Origin: Abiotrophia defectiva_A
GTDB taxonomy: Bacteria; Bacillota; Bacilli; Lactobacillales; Aerococcaceae
NCBI GenBank assembly: GCA_963546405.1
Contig: CAUUNL010000031.1
Span: forward strand, 1-21,340
Length of the DNA: 21,340 nucleotides
Direction of reading: 5' to 3'
A model generated the notes under the pieces. The model was not told where the DNA came from. It saw only the letters and a list, made by a program, of their open reading frames with translations, and did not search any database. The translations under genes and the position numbers were made by a program. Shown here piece by piece: positions 13,582 through 21,254 of this stretch. The number at the start of each line of letters is the position of its first letter. The first letter of the stretch is position 1.

Positions 13582-15588
13582 ATGTTTAATGAAAAAGACT
13601 TACTCGCCGTCAATACCCTACGGACCCTGAGTGTGGACCAAATTGAGGCTGCTAACTCAGGTCACCCTGGTTTACCAATGGGGGCGGCACCTATGGCTTA
13701 TGCCTTGTGGGCAGGCCACTTGAATGTTAACGCTAAGGATTCTGACTGGCTTAACCGCGACCGTTTTATCCTCAGTGCGGGTCATGGGTCAGCCTTACTA
13801 TACAGCCTGTTGCATACCGCTGGCTTTGATGTAAGCATTGATGACTTGAAGAACTTCCGCCAATTAGGCAGCAAAACCCCTGGTCACCCAGAAGTGGGTC
13901 ACACGCACGGGGTAGAAGCGACTTCTGGTCCTTTAGGTCAAGGGATTGCGACAGCTGTCGGCATGGCCATGGCTGAAGCCCACTTAGGCGCGACCTACAA
14001 CACGCCTGACTTCCCAGTAATCGACCACTACACCTATGCCCTCTGCGGTGACGGGGACTTAATGGAAGGGGTAGCCTATGAAGCCTGCTCCTTAGCTGGT
14101 AAGCTCCAATTAGGCAAATTAGTAGTGCTCTACGATTCTAACGATATTTCCTTGGACGGGGACTTATCTCAAGCCTTCGTAGAAAATGTTAAAGACCGTT
14201 TTGAAGCACAAGGCTGGCACTATCTCCGCGTGGAAGATGGTAACGACTTGAATGCTATTTCTGCTGCCATTGAAGCCGCTAAGGCTCACACTAGCCAACC
14301 AACTATCATCGAAATCAAGACCGTTATTGGCTTCGGTTCTAAGAACGAAGGGACTGCTAAGGTTCACGGGGCACCTTTAGGGGCAGAAGATTGGACTGCT
14401 ACCAAGGCTAAATACGGCTGGAACTACCCTGCCTTCACTGTGCCGGAAGAAGCAGCTCAACTTTTCGCTGAGAAAGTTCAAGCGCGTGGCGCCAAAGCCA
14501 ATGAGGCTTGGAACCAGTTATTTGAAGCTTACAAGGCTGCTCACCCTGAAAAGGCTGCTGCCTTAGTCGCTGCCTTCCAAGGTAAATTGCCAGAAGGCTA
14601 TGATGCGGGCCTGAAACTAGTTGGTCCAGAAACAGCGGCTGACGCAAGCCGTAACTCAAGCTTCAAGGCCATCCAAGCCTTAGGCCAAGGTGTGCCTTTC
14701 CTATGGGGTGGCTCTGCTGACTTATCTGGTTCTAACAAGACTATGAACAGCCAAGAACAAGACTTCATGCCTGATAACTACGCAGGCCGCAACATTTGGT
14801 TTGGGGTACGTGAATTTGGCATGGCAGCTGCCATGAACGGGGTAGCCCTCCATGGTGGTTCTAAGATTTACGGCGGGACCTTCTTCGTCTTCACTGACTA
14901 CCTCAAGGCTGCTGTACGTTTGGCTGCTTTATCTCAATTGCCAGTGATCTATGTCATGACACATGACTCAATCGCAGTTGGGGAAGACGGCCCAACCCAC
15001 GAACCAATCGAACAATTGGCTGCCTTCCGTGCCTTGCCTAACCTCAACGTCTTCCGTCCAGCAGACGTGAACGAGACTTACGTTGCTTGGAAAGTGGCAG
15101 TGGAAGAACAAACGCGTCCAAGTATGTTAGTCTTAACGCGTCAAAACTTGCCAGTCTTGGCTAACAGCCAATCCTTGGCTGAAGAAGGCGTACGTAAAGG
15201 GGCTTATGTGGTATCCCCAGCTCAAGGTCAAGTGCCTGCTGGTTTACTCCTGGCTTCTGGTTCTGAAGTAGCCTTGGCTGTAGCAGCTCAAGCTAAATTA
15301 CGTGAAGAACACGGTGTGGATGTATCCGTTGTATCCTTCCCAGCCTTCAACCGCTTTGACGAGCAAGATGCGGCTTACAAGGAATCTGTCTTGCCAAATG
15401 CCGTTCGCAACCGTCTGTCTCTTGAAATGGCCTCTACCTTCGGTTGGCAAAAATATGTCGGCTTAGACGGCGTCACTGTGGGCATTGATGGCTTCGGGGC
15501 ATCAGGTCCAGCTGACCAAGTCATGGCTCAATTCGGCTTCACAGTAGACAACGTGGTGGCACGTTACTTAGAAGCTTTCGGTAAATAA
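13582..15588 (+). CDS. tkt: transketolase
   Basis: 668 residues. Transketolase moves two-carbon ketol units between sugar phosphates in the pentose phosphate pathway, using thiamine diphosphate. The TPP/magnesium motif is GDGDLMEGVAYEACSLAG (about residues 155-172), ending with the D-S-N-D-I-S-L-D-G loop. The pyrimidine domain shows the FGVREFGMAAAMNG block with the catalytic glutamate, and the C-terminal domain begins near SMLVLTRQNLP. An ATG six bases earlier (13576) is only two bases from AAAGGAG (13567-13573), so the ATG at 13582, eight bases away, is the better start. Codon choice is narrow and repetitive (TTA, GAA, GGT, AAC), as in highly expressed genes. It stands alone between its promoter and a terminator. 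Confidence 0.96.
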   Translation: MFNEKDLLAVNTLRTLSVDQIEAANSGHPGLPMGAAPMAYALWAGHLNVNAKDSDWLNRDRFILSAGHGSALLYSLLHTAGFDVSIDDLKNFRQLGSKTPGHPEVGHTHGVEATSGPLGQGIATAVGMAMAEAHLGATYNTPDFPVIDHYTYALCGDGDLMEGVAYEACSLAGKLQLGKLVVLYDSNDISLDGDLSQAFVENVKDRFEAQGWHYLRVEDGNDLNAISAAIEAAKAHTSQPTIIEIKTVIGFGSKNEGTAKVHGAPLGAEDWTATKAKYGWNYPAFTVPEEAAQLFAEKVQARGAKANEAWNQLFEAYKAAHPEKAAALVAAFQGKLPEGYDAGLKLVGPETAADASRNSSFKAIQALGQGVPFLWGGSADLSGSNKTMNSQEQDFMPDNYAGRNIWFGVREFGMAAAMNGVALHGGSKIYGGTFFVFTDYLKAAVRLAALSQLPVIYVMTHDSIAVGEDGPTHEPIEQLAAFRALPNLNVFRPADVNETYVAWKVAVEEQTRPSMLVLTRQNLPVLANSQSLAEEGVRKGAYVVSPAQGQVPAGLLLASGSEVALAVAAQAKLREEHGVDVSVVSFPAFNRFDEQDAAYKESVLPNAVRNRLSLEMASTFGWQKYVGLDGVTVGIDGFGASGPADQVMAQFGFTVDNVVARYLEAFGK

Positions 15589-15602
15589 GCTAAAAAATAA
15601 GA

Positions 15603-15632
15603 GGGTTGGAAGCTAACTTCCAGCCCTTTTTT
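15603..15632 (+). terminator. intrinsic terminator of tkt
   Basis: Stem GGGTTGGAAG at 15603-15612 and CTTCCAGCCC at 15617-15626 (one G-T pair), four-base loop, six T. Confidence 0.88.
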
Positions 15633-15648
15633 CTATGGCGAGAGGAGG

Positions 15649-15680
15649 CCAAAAGTGTGCATTTAAGCGCACATTTTTGG
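15649..15680. promoter_or_regulatory. long dyad (TGTGC-N8-GCACA core) upstream of the acetyltransferase-cls-deacetylase promoter
   Basis: Twelve-base arms CCAAAAGTGTGC (15649-15660) and GCACATTTTTGG (15669-15680) match at all but one position, with an eight-base centre. The core TGTGC-N8-GCACA (15656-15673) ends 40 bases before the TATAAT. A core of the same design and distance stands before pstC. No T run follows directly, and the tkt terminator is already upstream, so an operator is more likely than a terminator. Confidence 0.55.
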
Positions 15681-15689
15681 TATTTAGAG

Positions 15690-15719
15690 TTGTTTCAAAG
15701 GGGCGTCATCGGGTATAAT
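15690..15719 (+). promoter_or_regulatory. promoter of the acetyltransferase-cls-deacetylase operon
   Basis: A perfect TATAAT at 15714-15719 with a weak -35, TTGTTT at 15690-15695 (18-base spacer). The weak -35 and the dyad about 60 bases before the expected start would suit an activator. Confidence 0.65.
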
Positions 15720-15752
15720 AGAAGGGAGTAGCTTAAGAAGGGGGATACTACT

Positions 15753-16385
15753 ATGCGCGAATATGAACGAATGATTTCTGGGCAAGCCTATGATCCATCA
15801 GACATGGAGTTGCGACAATTGGGCCAAAAGGGGCGTTTGGCGATGGAGCGCTATAACGCCTTGTCGCGGACGGAAAAGGAAGCTCGTTATCAGATTCTCA
15901 AGGAGACCTTCGCGGCAATTGGCCAGCGTTGTCATATTGAGTCTCCCTTCTATGTGGACTATGGTTGTAATATCTCGGTGGGTGAGTACTTCTATGCCAA
16001 CTTTGATTGTATTATGTTAGACGTGGCGCCGATTACTATTGGTCGCAATGTTATGTTTGGGCCTCGGGTCAGCCTCTATACGGCGACCCATCCCCTGGAT
16101 GCTGGGGTCCGCAACCGCGTCATTGAATTGGCTAAGCCCATCACCATTGGCGATGAGTGCTGGCTAGGTGGTAATGTGGTGGTTAATCCTGGTGTCACCA
16201 TTGGCCCTCGCACGGTCGTAGCCTCAGGCTCGGTTGTCACCAAGGATTTACCGGCTGATGTGCTAGCAGCAGGCAACCCAGCCCGTATTATCCGAACCTT
16301 AGGTCAGGAGGAGCGCCTGCATTGGGAGGCGGTCGAAGCTGACTACTTTGCTAGCAAGGCAGCAGAGGAGGGGGATTGTGATTAA
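15753..16385 (+). CDS. sugar O-acetyltransferase (maltose/galactoside acetyltransferase type)
   Basis: 210 residues. The N-terminal helical cap (REYERMISGQAYDPSDMELRQ...) is that of the maltose acetyltransferase family, followed by a left-handed beta-helix built from hexapeptide repeats (about 60-185). The catalytic histidine lies in YTATHPLDAGVRN, and PITIGDECWLGGNVVVNPGVTIGP gives the acetyl-CoA-binding coils. It acetylates a sugar hydroxyl with acetyl-CoA; the acceptor here is unknown. Length is a little above the usual 185-200 because of an acidic tail. GAAGGGGGA precedes the ATG. It overlaps the next gene by 8 bases, so a link to envelope metabolism is possible (inference). Confidence 0.9.
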   Translation: MREYERMISGQAYDPSDMELRQLGQKGRLAMERYNALSRTEKEARYQILKETFAAIGQRCHIESPFYVDYGCNISVGEYFYANFDCIMLDVAPITIGRNVMFGPRVSLYTATHPLDAGVRNRVIELAKPITIGDECWLGGNVVVNPGVTIGPRTVVASGSVVTKDLPADVLAAGNPARIIRTLGQEERLHWEAVEADYFASKAAEEGDCD

Positions 16386-17925
16386 AAAACTTCGCGGTCG
16401 TTTTACTACTGGGCGAGCCCTGGTAACGACCCTTTTGATCCTGATTCAGCTAGTCTGGTTTGTCACCGTCTTCCTCAATATCATCGATTACTCCTTGGTA
16501 CTGGACGCTCTCTTGCGGGTCTTCACGGTAATCATGACCCTATATCTGATTCGTAAGAACGAAAACCCAGCCTATCGCATGAGCTGGATTATCTTGATGG
16601 GCCTCTTGCCTATCTTCGGTGGGCTTTTCTATGCCCTATTCGGTAACAAGCGGCCTAGCCGACACATGGCAGCCCAGGTAGCCAACCAAGTGGCCAAGGA
16701 TTATGGCCAAGCTGTGTCGGGGGCTTATCCTCACCTGTTAGAGCAGGATTCCCGGCTGGCTAGCCTCAGCTATTATATTGAACAGACTTCTAATTTGCCG
16801 GTCTACGGTGATACCCAGGTGGATTACTACGCAGCGGGTGAGATGGCCTTGGAGCCTCTTTTGGAGGCTTTGCGGTCGGCGGAACGCTATATATTGCTTG
16901 AATTTTTCATTATGAATCCAGGCCTCTTCATGGATCAGGTCTTCGAAGTCTTAGCGCAAAAGGCTGACCAAGGAGTGGAGGTTCGGGTGATCTATGATGA
17001 TTTTGGTTGCTTGACCACCTTGCCTAGTGACTTTGTCGCTCAAATGGAGGCTATCGGTATTAAGTGCCTGCAGTTTAATCCCTTTACGCCGGTGATTTCG
17101 CTAGCCGTTAACAACCGCGACCACCGTAAGATTGTGGTCGTCGACGGCAAGGTAGGCTTTACAGGTGGCATGAACCTAGCCGATGAATATATTAATGAAA
17201 TCGAACGTTTTGGCTATTGGAAGGATAACCTGATCCGCCTGGAAGGGCCAGGTGTCTGGAGTCTGGCCACCCTCTTCCTGGATATGTGGAATGCCTTCTA
17301 TCCTAAGAAGGACATAAACTATGAAACCTTCAAAGATGACACCCTTGCGGAGCAGGCTCTTAACCTAGCCGACCCTTCCCAGGGCTATGTCCAGGTATAT
17401 GGCGACACGCCTTTGGATAATGAGCCTCTAGGTGAGAATGTCTATCGTGATATGCTCAATATTGCCCAGGACTATGTCTATATCTATACGCCATATCTGG
17501 TTATTTCCTATGAATTGCAGACAGCTATGACTCTGGCGGCTAGACGTGGGGTGGATGTCCGTCTTATGACCCCAGGTATTCCGGATAAGAAGATGGTCTT
17601 CCGTATGACCCGCTCTTACTATCGTCCCTTGATTGAAGCAGGCGTTAAGATTTATGAATTCAGCCCCGGCTTCCTCCATGCCAAGACCTTTGTGGCAGAT
17701 GACCGTCTGGCCAGTGTGGGGACCATTAACCTGGACTACCGCTCTCTCTATCTGCACTTTGAGTTGAGCGCTATGTTATACGATCATCCAGTTATTCCAA
17801 CTATCAAGGCGGACTTCCTGGCCACTCAAGCCAAAGCTCGCCAAATCACCCTGGCAGATACCCGTAATACCTTGACTGGTATGCTATGGGATGCTGTCTT
17901 ACGGATTGTTGCACCATTTGTATAA
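16378..17925 (+). CDS. cls: cardiolipin synthase
   Basis: 515 residues from the GTG at 16378. GAGGAGGGGG at 16365-16374 serves this codon; the ATG at 16348, ten codons earlier, has no ribosome site. The protein condenses two phosphatidylglycerol molecules to cardiolipin and glycerol at the membrane. Hydrophobic helices lie at about 13-35 and 69-88, with another possible at 41-58. Two phospholipase D (HKD) motifs follow: H249-R-K251 with D256, and H434-A-K436 with D441 followed by GTINLD. Both sites are complete, and the length matches Firmicutes Cls (about 480-515). Translation is coupled to the acetyltransferase gene by the 8-base overlap. Whether the genome has a second cls copy cannot be seen here. 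Confidence 0.94.
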   Translation: MIKKLRGRFTTGRALVTTLLILIQLVWFVTVFLNIIDYSLVLDALLRVFTVIMTLYLIRKNENPAYRMSWIILMGLLPIFGGLFYALFGNKRPSRHMAAQVANQVAKDYGQAVSGAYPHLLEQDSRLASLSYYIEQTSNLPVYGDTQVDYYAAGEMALEPLLEALRSAERYILLEFFIMNPGLFMDQVFEVLAQKADQGVEVRVIYDDFGCLTTLPSDFVAQMEAIGIKCLQFNPFTPVISLAVNNRDHRKIVVVDGKVGFTGGMNLADEYINEIERFGYWKDNLIRLEGPGVWSLATLFLDMWNAFYPKKDINYETFKDDTLAEQALNLADPSQGYVQVYGDTPLDNEPLGENVYRDMLNIAQDYVYIYTPYLVISYELQTAMTLAARRGVDVRLMTPGIPDKKMVFRMTRSYYRPLIEAGVKIYEFSPGFLHAKTFVADDRLASVGTINLDYRSLYLHFELSAMLYDHPVIPTIKADFLATQAKARQITLADTRNTLTGMLWDAVLRIVAPFV

Positions 17926-17964
17926 AATAAGTCAAAAATTATTGTTGAAGAGGACGGATTTGAC

Positions 17965-19413
17965 ATGTCAGACCAAGAACAAGTAAGCAAGCAAGATCCA
18001 ATTAAAGCTCCAGAAGAGACCAGTTCCAGCCCTGCCAGTGACTCAGCCGCTCTGCGAAAACGGGCAACCCGGACAGGCTTGACCCTCTTAGCGGGAGCTA
18101 TCGCAGTGCTAGTGCTAGCCTGGGTGGCTTTCCCTCTTATTCGCGGGGGTTCAAGCCAGAGCATCCAAGCAGCCGAGAGCGCCATTCAGGACCTCTACCT
18201 CAGTCCGCAACGAGACTTCTTAGCTCAAGATATCTCGACCAGCAAGTTAGAGGCGGCCAAGTCTAAGGTCCAAGCCCTAGGCGGTTGGTCTGGTTACCGG
18301 CTTATGCAGGACTACCAAGCAGCAGAAGCCCGTTACCAAGCCATTCAAGCCCTGAGTCAGCTCTATGCTAGCGACCAGGCCCTCATTCAAGGTAGCCAGG
18401 TCAACCACCAGGCCAAATTAGCTGAAGGTGTGACGGCTGAGACGGTTAAGACTGTAGCTGGCAATGAATCGGTGACTAAGGTAGGCAAGCAAGATGCCCT
18501 AGGCCAAGCCATCCAAGAACTGATTGCGGAGGCTGATCAAGTCTTTAGCTTGAAAGATAAGGTGACAGCGGCGATTAGCGACTTGTCCTTGGGGACGACC
18601 GTCGACCAAGCGACGGTGGACACGAACGTGGCCACTCTTCAAGCCATCGAGCAAGATATCCAAAAGATTGAGACTCATACCGATGCAAAGGACTTGATCG
18701 ACCAACTCAAGGATAAGGCCAAAGACTTCGCCAAGGCAGTAGCTAAAAATGCCACCGACGATAACTTATCCAAGGAAAGCATCGAGGCCCTCTGGTCTTG
18801 TGCTAGCCTAGCAGACGGCTTGTCAGGCTCTGCCATTGACCACCGTAAACTGATCAGTCTAACTTTTGACGATGGTCCTAACCCAGAAGTCACAGAGAAG
18901 TTACTGGCAGTCTTAGATAAGCACCAGGTGAAGGCTACCTTCTTCATGATGGGGGGCTTCGTCGAGAAGTATCCTGAAATTGCCCGTAAGGTGCGAGATG
19001 CCGGCCACCAAATCGGCAACCACACCTATACCCACCCGGACATGGCCAAGGAGTCAGATGAAGGGGTTAAGAAGCAAATTCAATACGCCCAAGAAGCCAT
19101 TCAAGAAGCGACGGGTGTCACCCCAACCCTCTATCGCCTACCATTCGGAAGTGGGGGTAAGCGGGTAGTAGACCTCCTACAACCTATGACGTCGATTGTC
19201 TGGAACGTGGATTCCGAAGACTGGAAGAGCCACGACAAGGACATGATTATTGAGCAGGTCTTGACCCACTTGCAACCTAAGTCGGTGATTCTCATGCACG
19301 ATACCCACATCTCCACGGTGGAAGCCATTGATGTCCTCATTCCTATCTTCAAGGAGAAAGGCTATCACTTCGTCATGCCACAGCAGAACGACTTAGGCTA
19401 TTACTATTACTAA
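17965..19413 (+). CDS. membrane-anchored polysaccharide deacetylase (PgdA-like)
   Basis: 482 residues. A Ser/Glu-rich cytoplasmic start, one membrane anchor (about 38-58) and an extracellular helical region (about 65-270, rich in A, Q, K, D) precede a NodB deacetylase domain (about 290-478). The catalytic motifs are TFDDGP (D302, D303), HTYTHP (H353, H357), YRLPFGSGG (R391), the W-N-V-D-S-E-D-W segment, and LMHDTH (H445). The aspartate and two histidines that hold the metal are all present. It probably removes acetyl groups from N-acetylglucosamine in peptidoglycan, which protects against lysozyme. No terminator lies in the 39 bases after cls, and GAAGAGGA serves the ATG, so it is likely the third gene of the operon. 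The middle region does not match a domain I know. Confidence 0.88.
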   Translation: MSDQEQVSKQDPIKAPEETSSSPASDSAALRKRATRTGLTLLAGAIAVLVLAWVAFPLIRGGSSQSIQAAESAIQDLYLSPQRDFLAQDISTSKLEAAKSKVQALGGWSGYRLMQDYQAAEARYQAIQALSQLYASDQALIQGSQVNHQAKLAEGVTAETVKTVAGNESVTKVGKQDALGQAIQELIAEADQVFSLKDKVTAAISDLSLGTTVDQATVDTNVATLQAIEQDIQKIETHTDAKDLIDQLKDKAKDFAKAVAKNATDDNLSKESIEALWSCASLADGLSGSAIDHRKLISLTFDDGPNPEVTEKLLAVLDKHQVKATFFMMGGFVEKYPEIARKVRDAGHQIGNHTYTHPDMAKESDEGVKKQIQYAQEAIQEATGVTPTLYRLPFGSGGKRVVDLLQPMTSIVWNVDSEDWKSHDKDMIIEQVLTHLQPKSVILMHDTHISTVEAIDVLIPIFKEKGYHFVMPQQNDLGYYYY

Positions 19414-19416
19414 GCC

Positions 19417-19447
19417 AAAGGGCCGGAAGGTAGTTTCCGGTCCTTTT
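19417..19447 (+). terminator. intrinsic terminator after the deacetylase gene
   Basis: Stem AAAGGGCCGGAA at 19417-19428 and TTCCGGTCCTTT at 19435-19446 (one G-T pair), six-base loop, short T run. Confidence 0.85.
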
Positions 19448-19448
19448 C

Positions 19449-19468
19449 TTGTGCTGACTTAAGCACAA
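19449..19468. promoter_or_regulatory. TTGTGCT/AGCACAA dyad upstream of the pst promoter
   Basis: Perfect 7-base arms, TTGTGCT at 19449-19455 and AGCACAA at 19462-19468. Its core TGTGC-N8-GCACA (19450-19467) has the same arms and spacing as the one at 15656-15673, and both end exactly 40 bases before a TATAAT. It lies just after the deacetylase terminator. It is likely a regulator-binding site. Confidence 0.55.
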
Positions 19469-19507
19469 CTTGCTTCGTCCCGCTAGGCAAGCGAGCGCAA
19501 GTTTGTG
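19464..19507. repeat. imperfect inverted repeat abutting the pst -10
   Basis: CACAACTTGC (19464-19473) and GCAAGTTTGTG (19497-19507) are inverted copies with one extra base in the right arm. The right arm runs up to the TATAAT of the pst promoter, and the left arm shares CACAA with the dyad at 19449-19468. It may be a second binding site. Its effect is unknown. Confidence 0.4.
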
Positions 19508-19513
19508 TATAAT
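19508..19513 (+). promoter_or_regulatory. pst operon -10 box
   Basis: A perfect TATAAT. The expected -35 position (19485-19490, AGGCAA) is a poor match and there is no TGn extension, so the promoter probably depends on an activator. Phosphate-controlled PhoP is the usual regulator of pst, but I see no clear PhoP direct repeats. Confidence 0.6.
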
Positions 19514-19527
19514 GGAGGAGAGTTAGC

Positions 19528-19563
19528 ATGTCTAGACCTCGCATATTTGAATTAATACTATAG
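19528..19563 (+). CDS. possible 11-residue leader peptide before pstC
   Basis: ATG at 19528 with GGAGGAG seven bases upstream opens an 11-codon frame, MSRPRIFELIL, that stops with TAG at 19561-19563. That stop codon is the first part of TAGGAG (19561-19566), the ribosome site of pstC. A ribosome ending here would sit on the pstC start region, so translation coupling is possible. It could equally be the remnant of a longer upstream gene. It is too short to judge by codon use. Confidence 0.4.
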   Translation: MSRPRIFELIL

Positions 19564-19574
19564 GAGTTACCACT

Positions 19575-20435
19575 ATGCAACGTGATGTACGTGAGACCGT
19601 CATGAAGTATGTCTTCTTGATTTCGGCTTTGATCTCGGTCTTATCTATTATCCTGATCTTTTACTTTATCTTCTCCGGCGGTCTGCCCTTCATTCTGCGG
19701 CAGGGAGTCTGGGAATTCCTGACGGGGACTAACTGGCGGCCAACGGCTAGCCAGCCTGAATTTGGCATTCTGCCCATGATTGTAGGTTCCCTGATTGTCA
19801 CAGGAGGCGCTATCCTGATTGGGGTGCCCATTGGGGTTCTGACGGCCGTCTACATGGTCTTCTACTGCCCAAAACGCTATTATCGCTATGCCAAGTCGTC
19901 CATTAACCTGATGGCGGCCATCCCTTCCATTGTCTATGGCTTCTTCGCCCTCCAAATCTTCGTGCCTTTCTTCCGGATTATGGGCCGGTCGGGCATGAAC
20001 ATGGTGACAGCCTCGCTCCTGCTAGGCATTATGATCCTGCCGACTATTATCGGGTTATCGGAATCAGCCATTCGCAATGTGCCTAAGTCCTACTATCAAG
20101 GGGCTATCGGCCTGGGGACTACCCACGAGCGGGCCATCCTAACCGTCGTGGTGCCAGCTGCTAAAAACGGCATTTTGTCAGCCATTATCCTAGGGATTGG
20201 CCGGGCTATCGGGGAAACCATGGCCGTTATCCTAGTGGCGGGTAACCAACCACGTATTCCTACAGAACTCAACCAAGGGGTTCGGACCCTGACAACCAAT
20301 ATCGTCATGGAAATGGCCTATGCAACTGGCCAGCACCGGGAAGCCTTAATCGCCACAGCTGTGGTCCTCTTCGTCTTCATTCTGATTATTAACCTCTTCT
20401 TCACCCGGGTTAAAAACAAAGGGGGTAAACGCTAA
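19575..20435 (+). CDS. pstC: phosphate ABC transporter permease PstC
   Basis: 286 residues forming one of the two membrane subunits of the high-affinity phosphate importer. Six hydrophobic segments are visible, the first at about 13-35. The binding-protein-dependent permease signature (EAA loop), GAIGLGTTHERAILTVVVPAAKNGI, is at about 176-200 and contacts PstB. MAAIPSIVYGFFALQIF and GRAIGETMAVILVAGN are strongly typical of PstC. TAGGAG precedes the ATG. It overlaps pstA by one base (TAATG). No pstS precedes it: the gene before is a deacetylase, behind a terminator. The phosphate-binding protein must be encoded elsewhere or downstream. Confidence 0.96.
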   Translation: MQRDVRETVMKYVFLISALISVLSIILIFYFIFSGGLPFILRQGVWEFLTGTNWRPTASQPEFGILPMIVGSLIVTGGAILIGVPIGVLTAVYMVFYCPKRYYRYAKSSINLMAAIPSIVYGFFALQIFVPFFRIMGRSGMNMVTASLLLGIMILPTIIGLSESAIRNVPKSYYQGAIGLGTTHERAILTVVVPAAKNGILSAIILGIGRAIGETMAVILVAGNQPRIPTELNQGVRTLTTNIVMEMAYATGQHREALIATAVVLFVFILIINLFFTRVKNKGGKR

Positions 20436-21253
20436 TGTCTAAGCTTACTTGGGTTAAGTGGCTGATCTATGCTTCGGCTGCCTTCACCTTGGGCATGTTA
20501 GCCTTCATTGTAGGTTTTATTGTCTGGAACGGGCTTGGCGCCTTAACGCCCAGTCTCTTTGCTTGGGACTACACGACGGACAACCTGTCTTTGACGCCCG
20601 CTTTGATCTCGACCTTGATTACGGTCGGTCTGTCGCTAGCGATTGCCACTCCCATTGGTGTCTTTACCGGCTTCTATCTGGTGGAGTATGCTGATCGCAA
20701 ATCACGCGTAGTCAAAGTCATTCGCCTGGCGACGGACACCTTAGCAGCCGTGCCGTCCATTGTTTATGGCTTGTTCGGGATGCTCTTCTTCGTTATCTAC
20801 CTACGTTTCCAGTTTTCACTCTTGGCCGGGATTCTAACCATTGTTATTATGGTCCTGCCCATTATTATTTCGGCGACTGAAGAAGGTCTGCTACAGGTCG
20901 ATAATTCCCTGCGTATGGGGAGTTTGGCCCTGGGCGCCGGCAAATTGCGGACTATTTTCACCGTTGTCCTGCCGGTGGCTATGCCAGCTATCCTGCAAGG
21001 GGTCATTCTGGCCGTTGGGCGGATTGTCGGGGAAACGGCTGCCTTGCTCTTTACCCTGGGGTCGGCGACCGGCCTGCCATCCAGCCTTATGTCCAGTTCT
21101 CGAACCCTGTCCCTACACATGTACGTGCTCTCGTCAGAAGGGCTTCACCTTAAGGAAGCCTACGCGACCGGGACCGTCATTATTCTCTTAGTACTAGCAA
21201 TTAACGGCTTATCGAGCTACATTGGGCGCCGCTTAAGCCGAGGAGGAAATTAA
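20435..21253 (+). CDS. pstA: phosphate ABC transporter permease PstA
   Basis: 272 residues, the second membrane subunit of the phosphate importer, pairing with PstC. Membrane helices begin at about 8-32. The EAA loop, GSLALGAGKLRTIFTVVLPVAMPAI, lies at about 167-191, and the blocks TLAAVPSIVYGLFGMLFFV and GRIVGETAALLFTLGSA are those of PstA. Length is usual for Firmicutes. The ATG shares a base with the pstC stop codon, so translation is coupled. AGGAGG near its end (21241-21246) is the ribosome site of pstB. Confidence 0.96.
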   Translation: MSKLTWVKWLIYASAAFTLGMLAFIVGFIVWNGLGALTPSLFAWDYTTDNLSLTPALISTLITVGLSLAIATPIGVFTGFYLVEYADRKSRVVKVIRLATDTLAAVPSIVYGLFGMLFFVIYLRFQFSLLAGILTIVIMVLPIIISATEEGLLQVDNSLRMGSLALGAGKLRTIFTVVLPVAMPAILQGVILAVGRIVGETAALLFTLGSATGLPSSLMSSSRTLSLHMYVLSSEGLHLKEAYATGTVIILLVLAINGLSSYIGRRLSRGGN

Positions 21254-21254
21254 G

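Noticed and set aside
19449..19468. Rex redox-repressor site (TTGTG-N8-CACAA)
   Set aside because: The arms TTGTG and CACAA are ten bases apart, two more than a Rex box.
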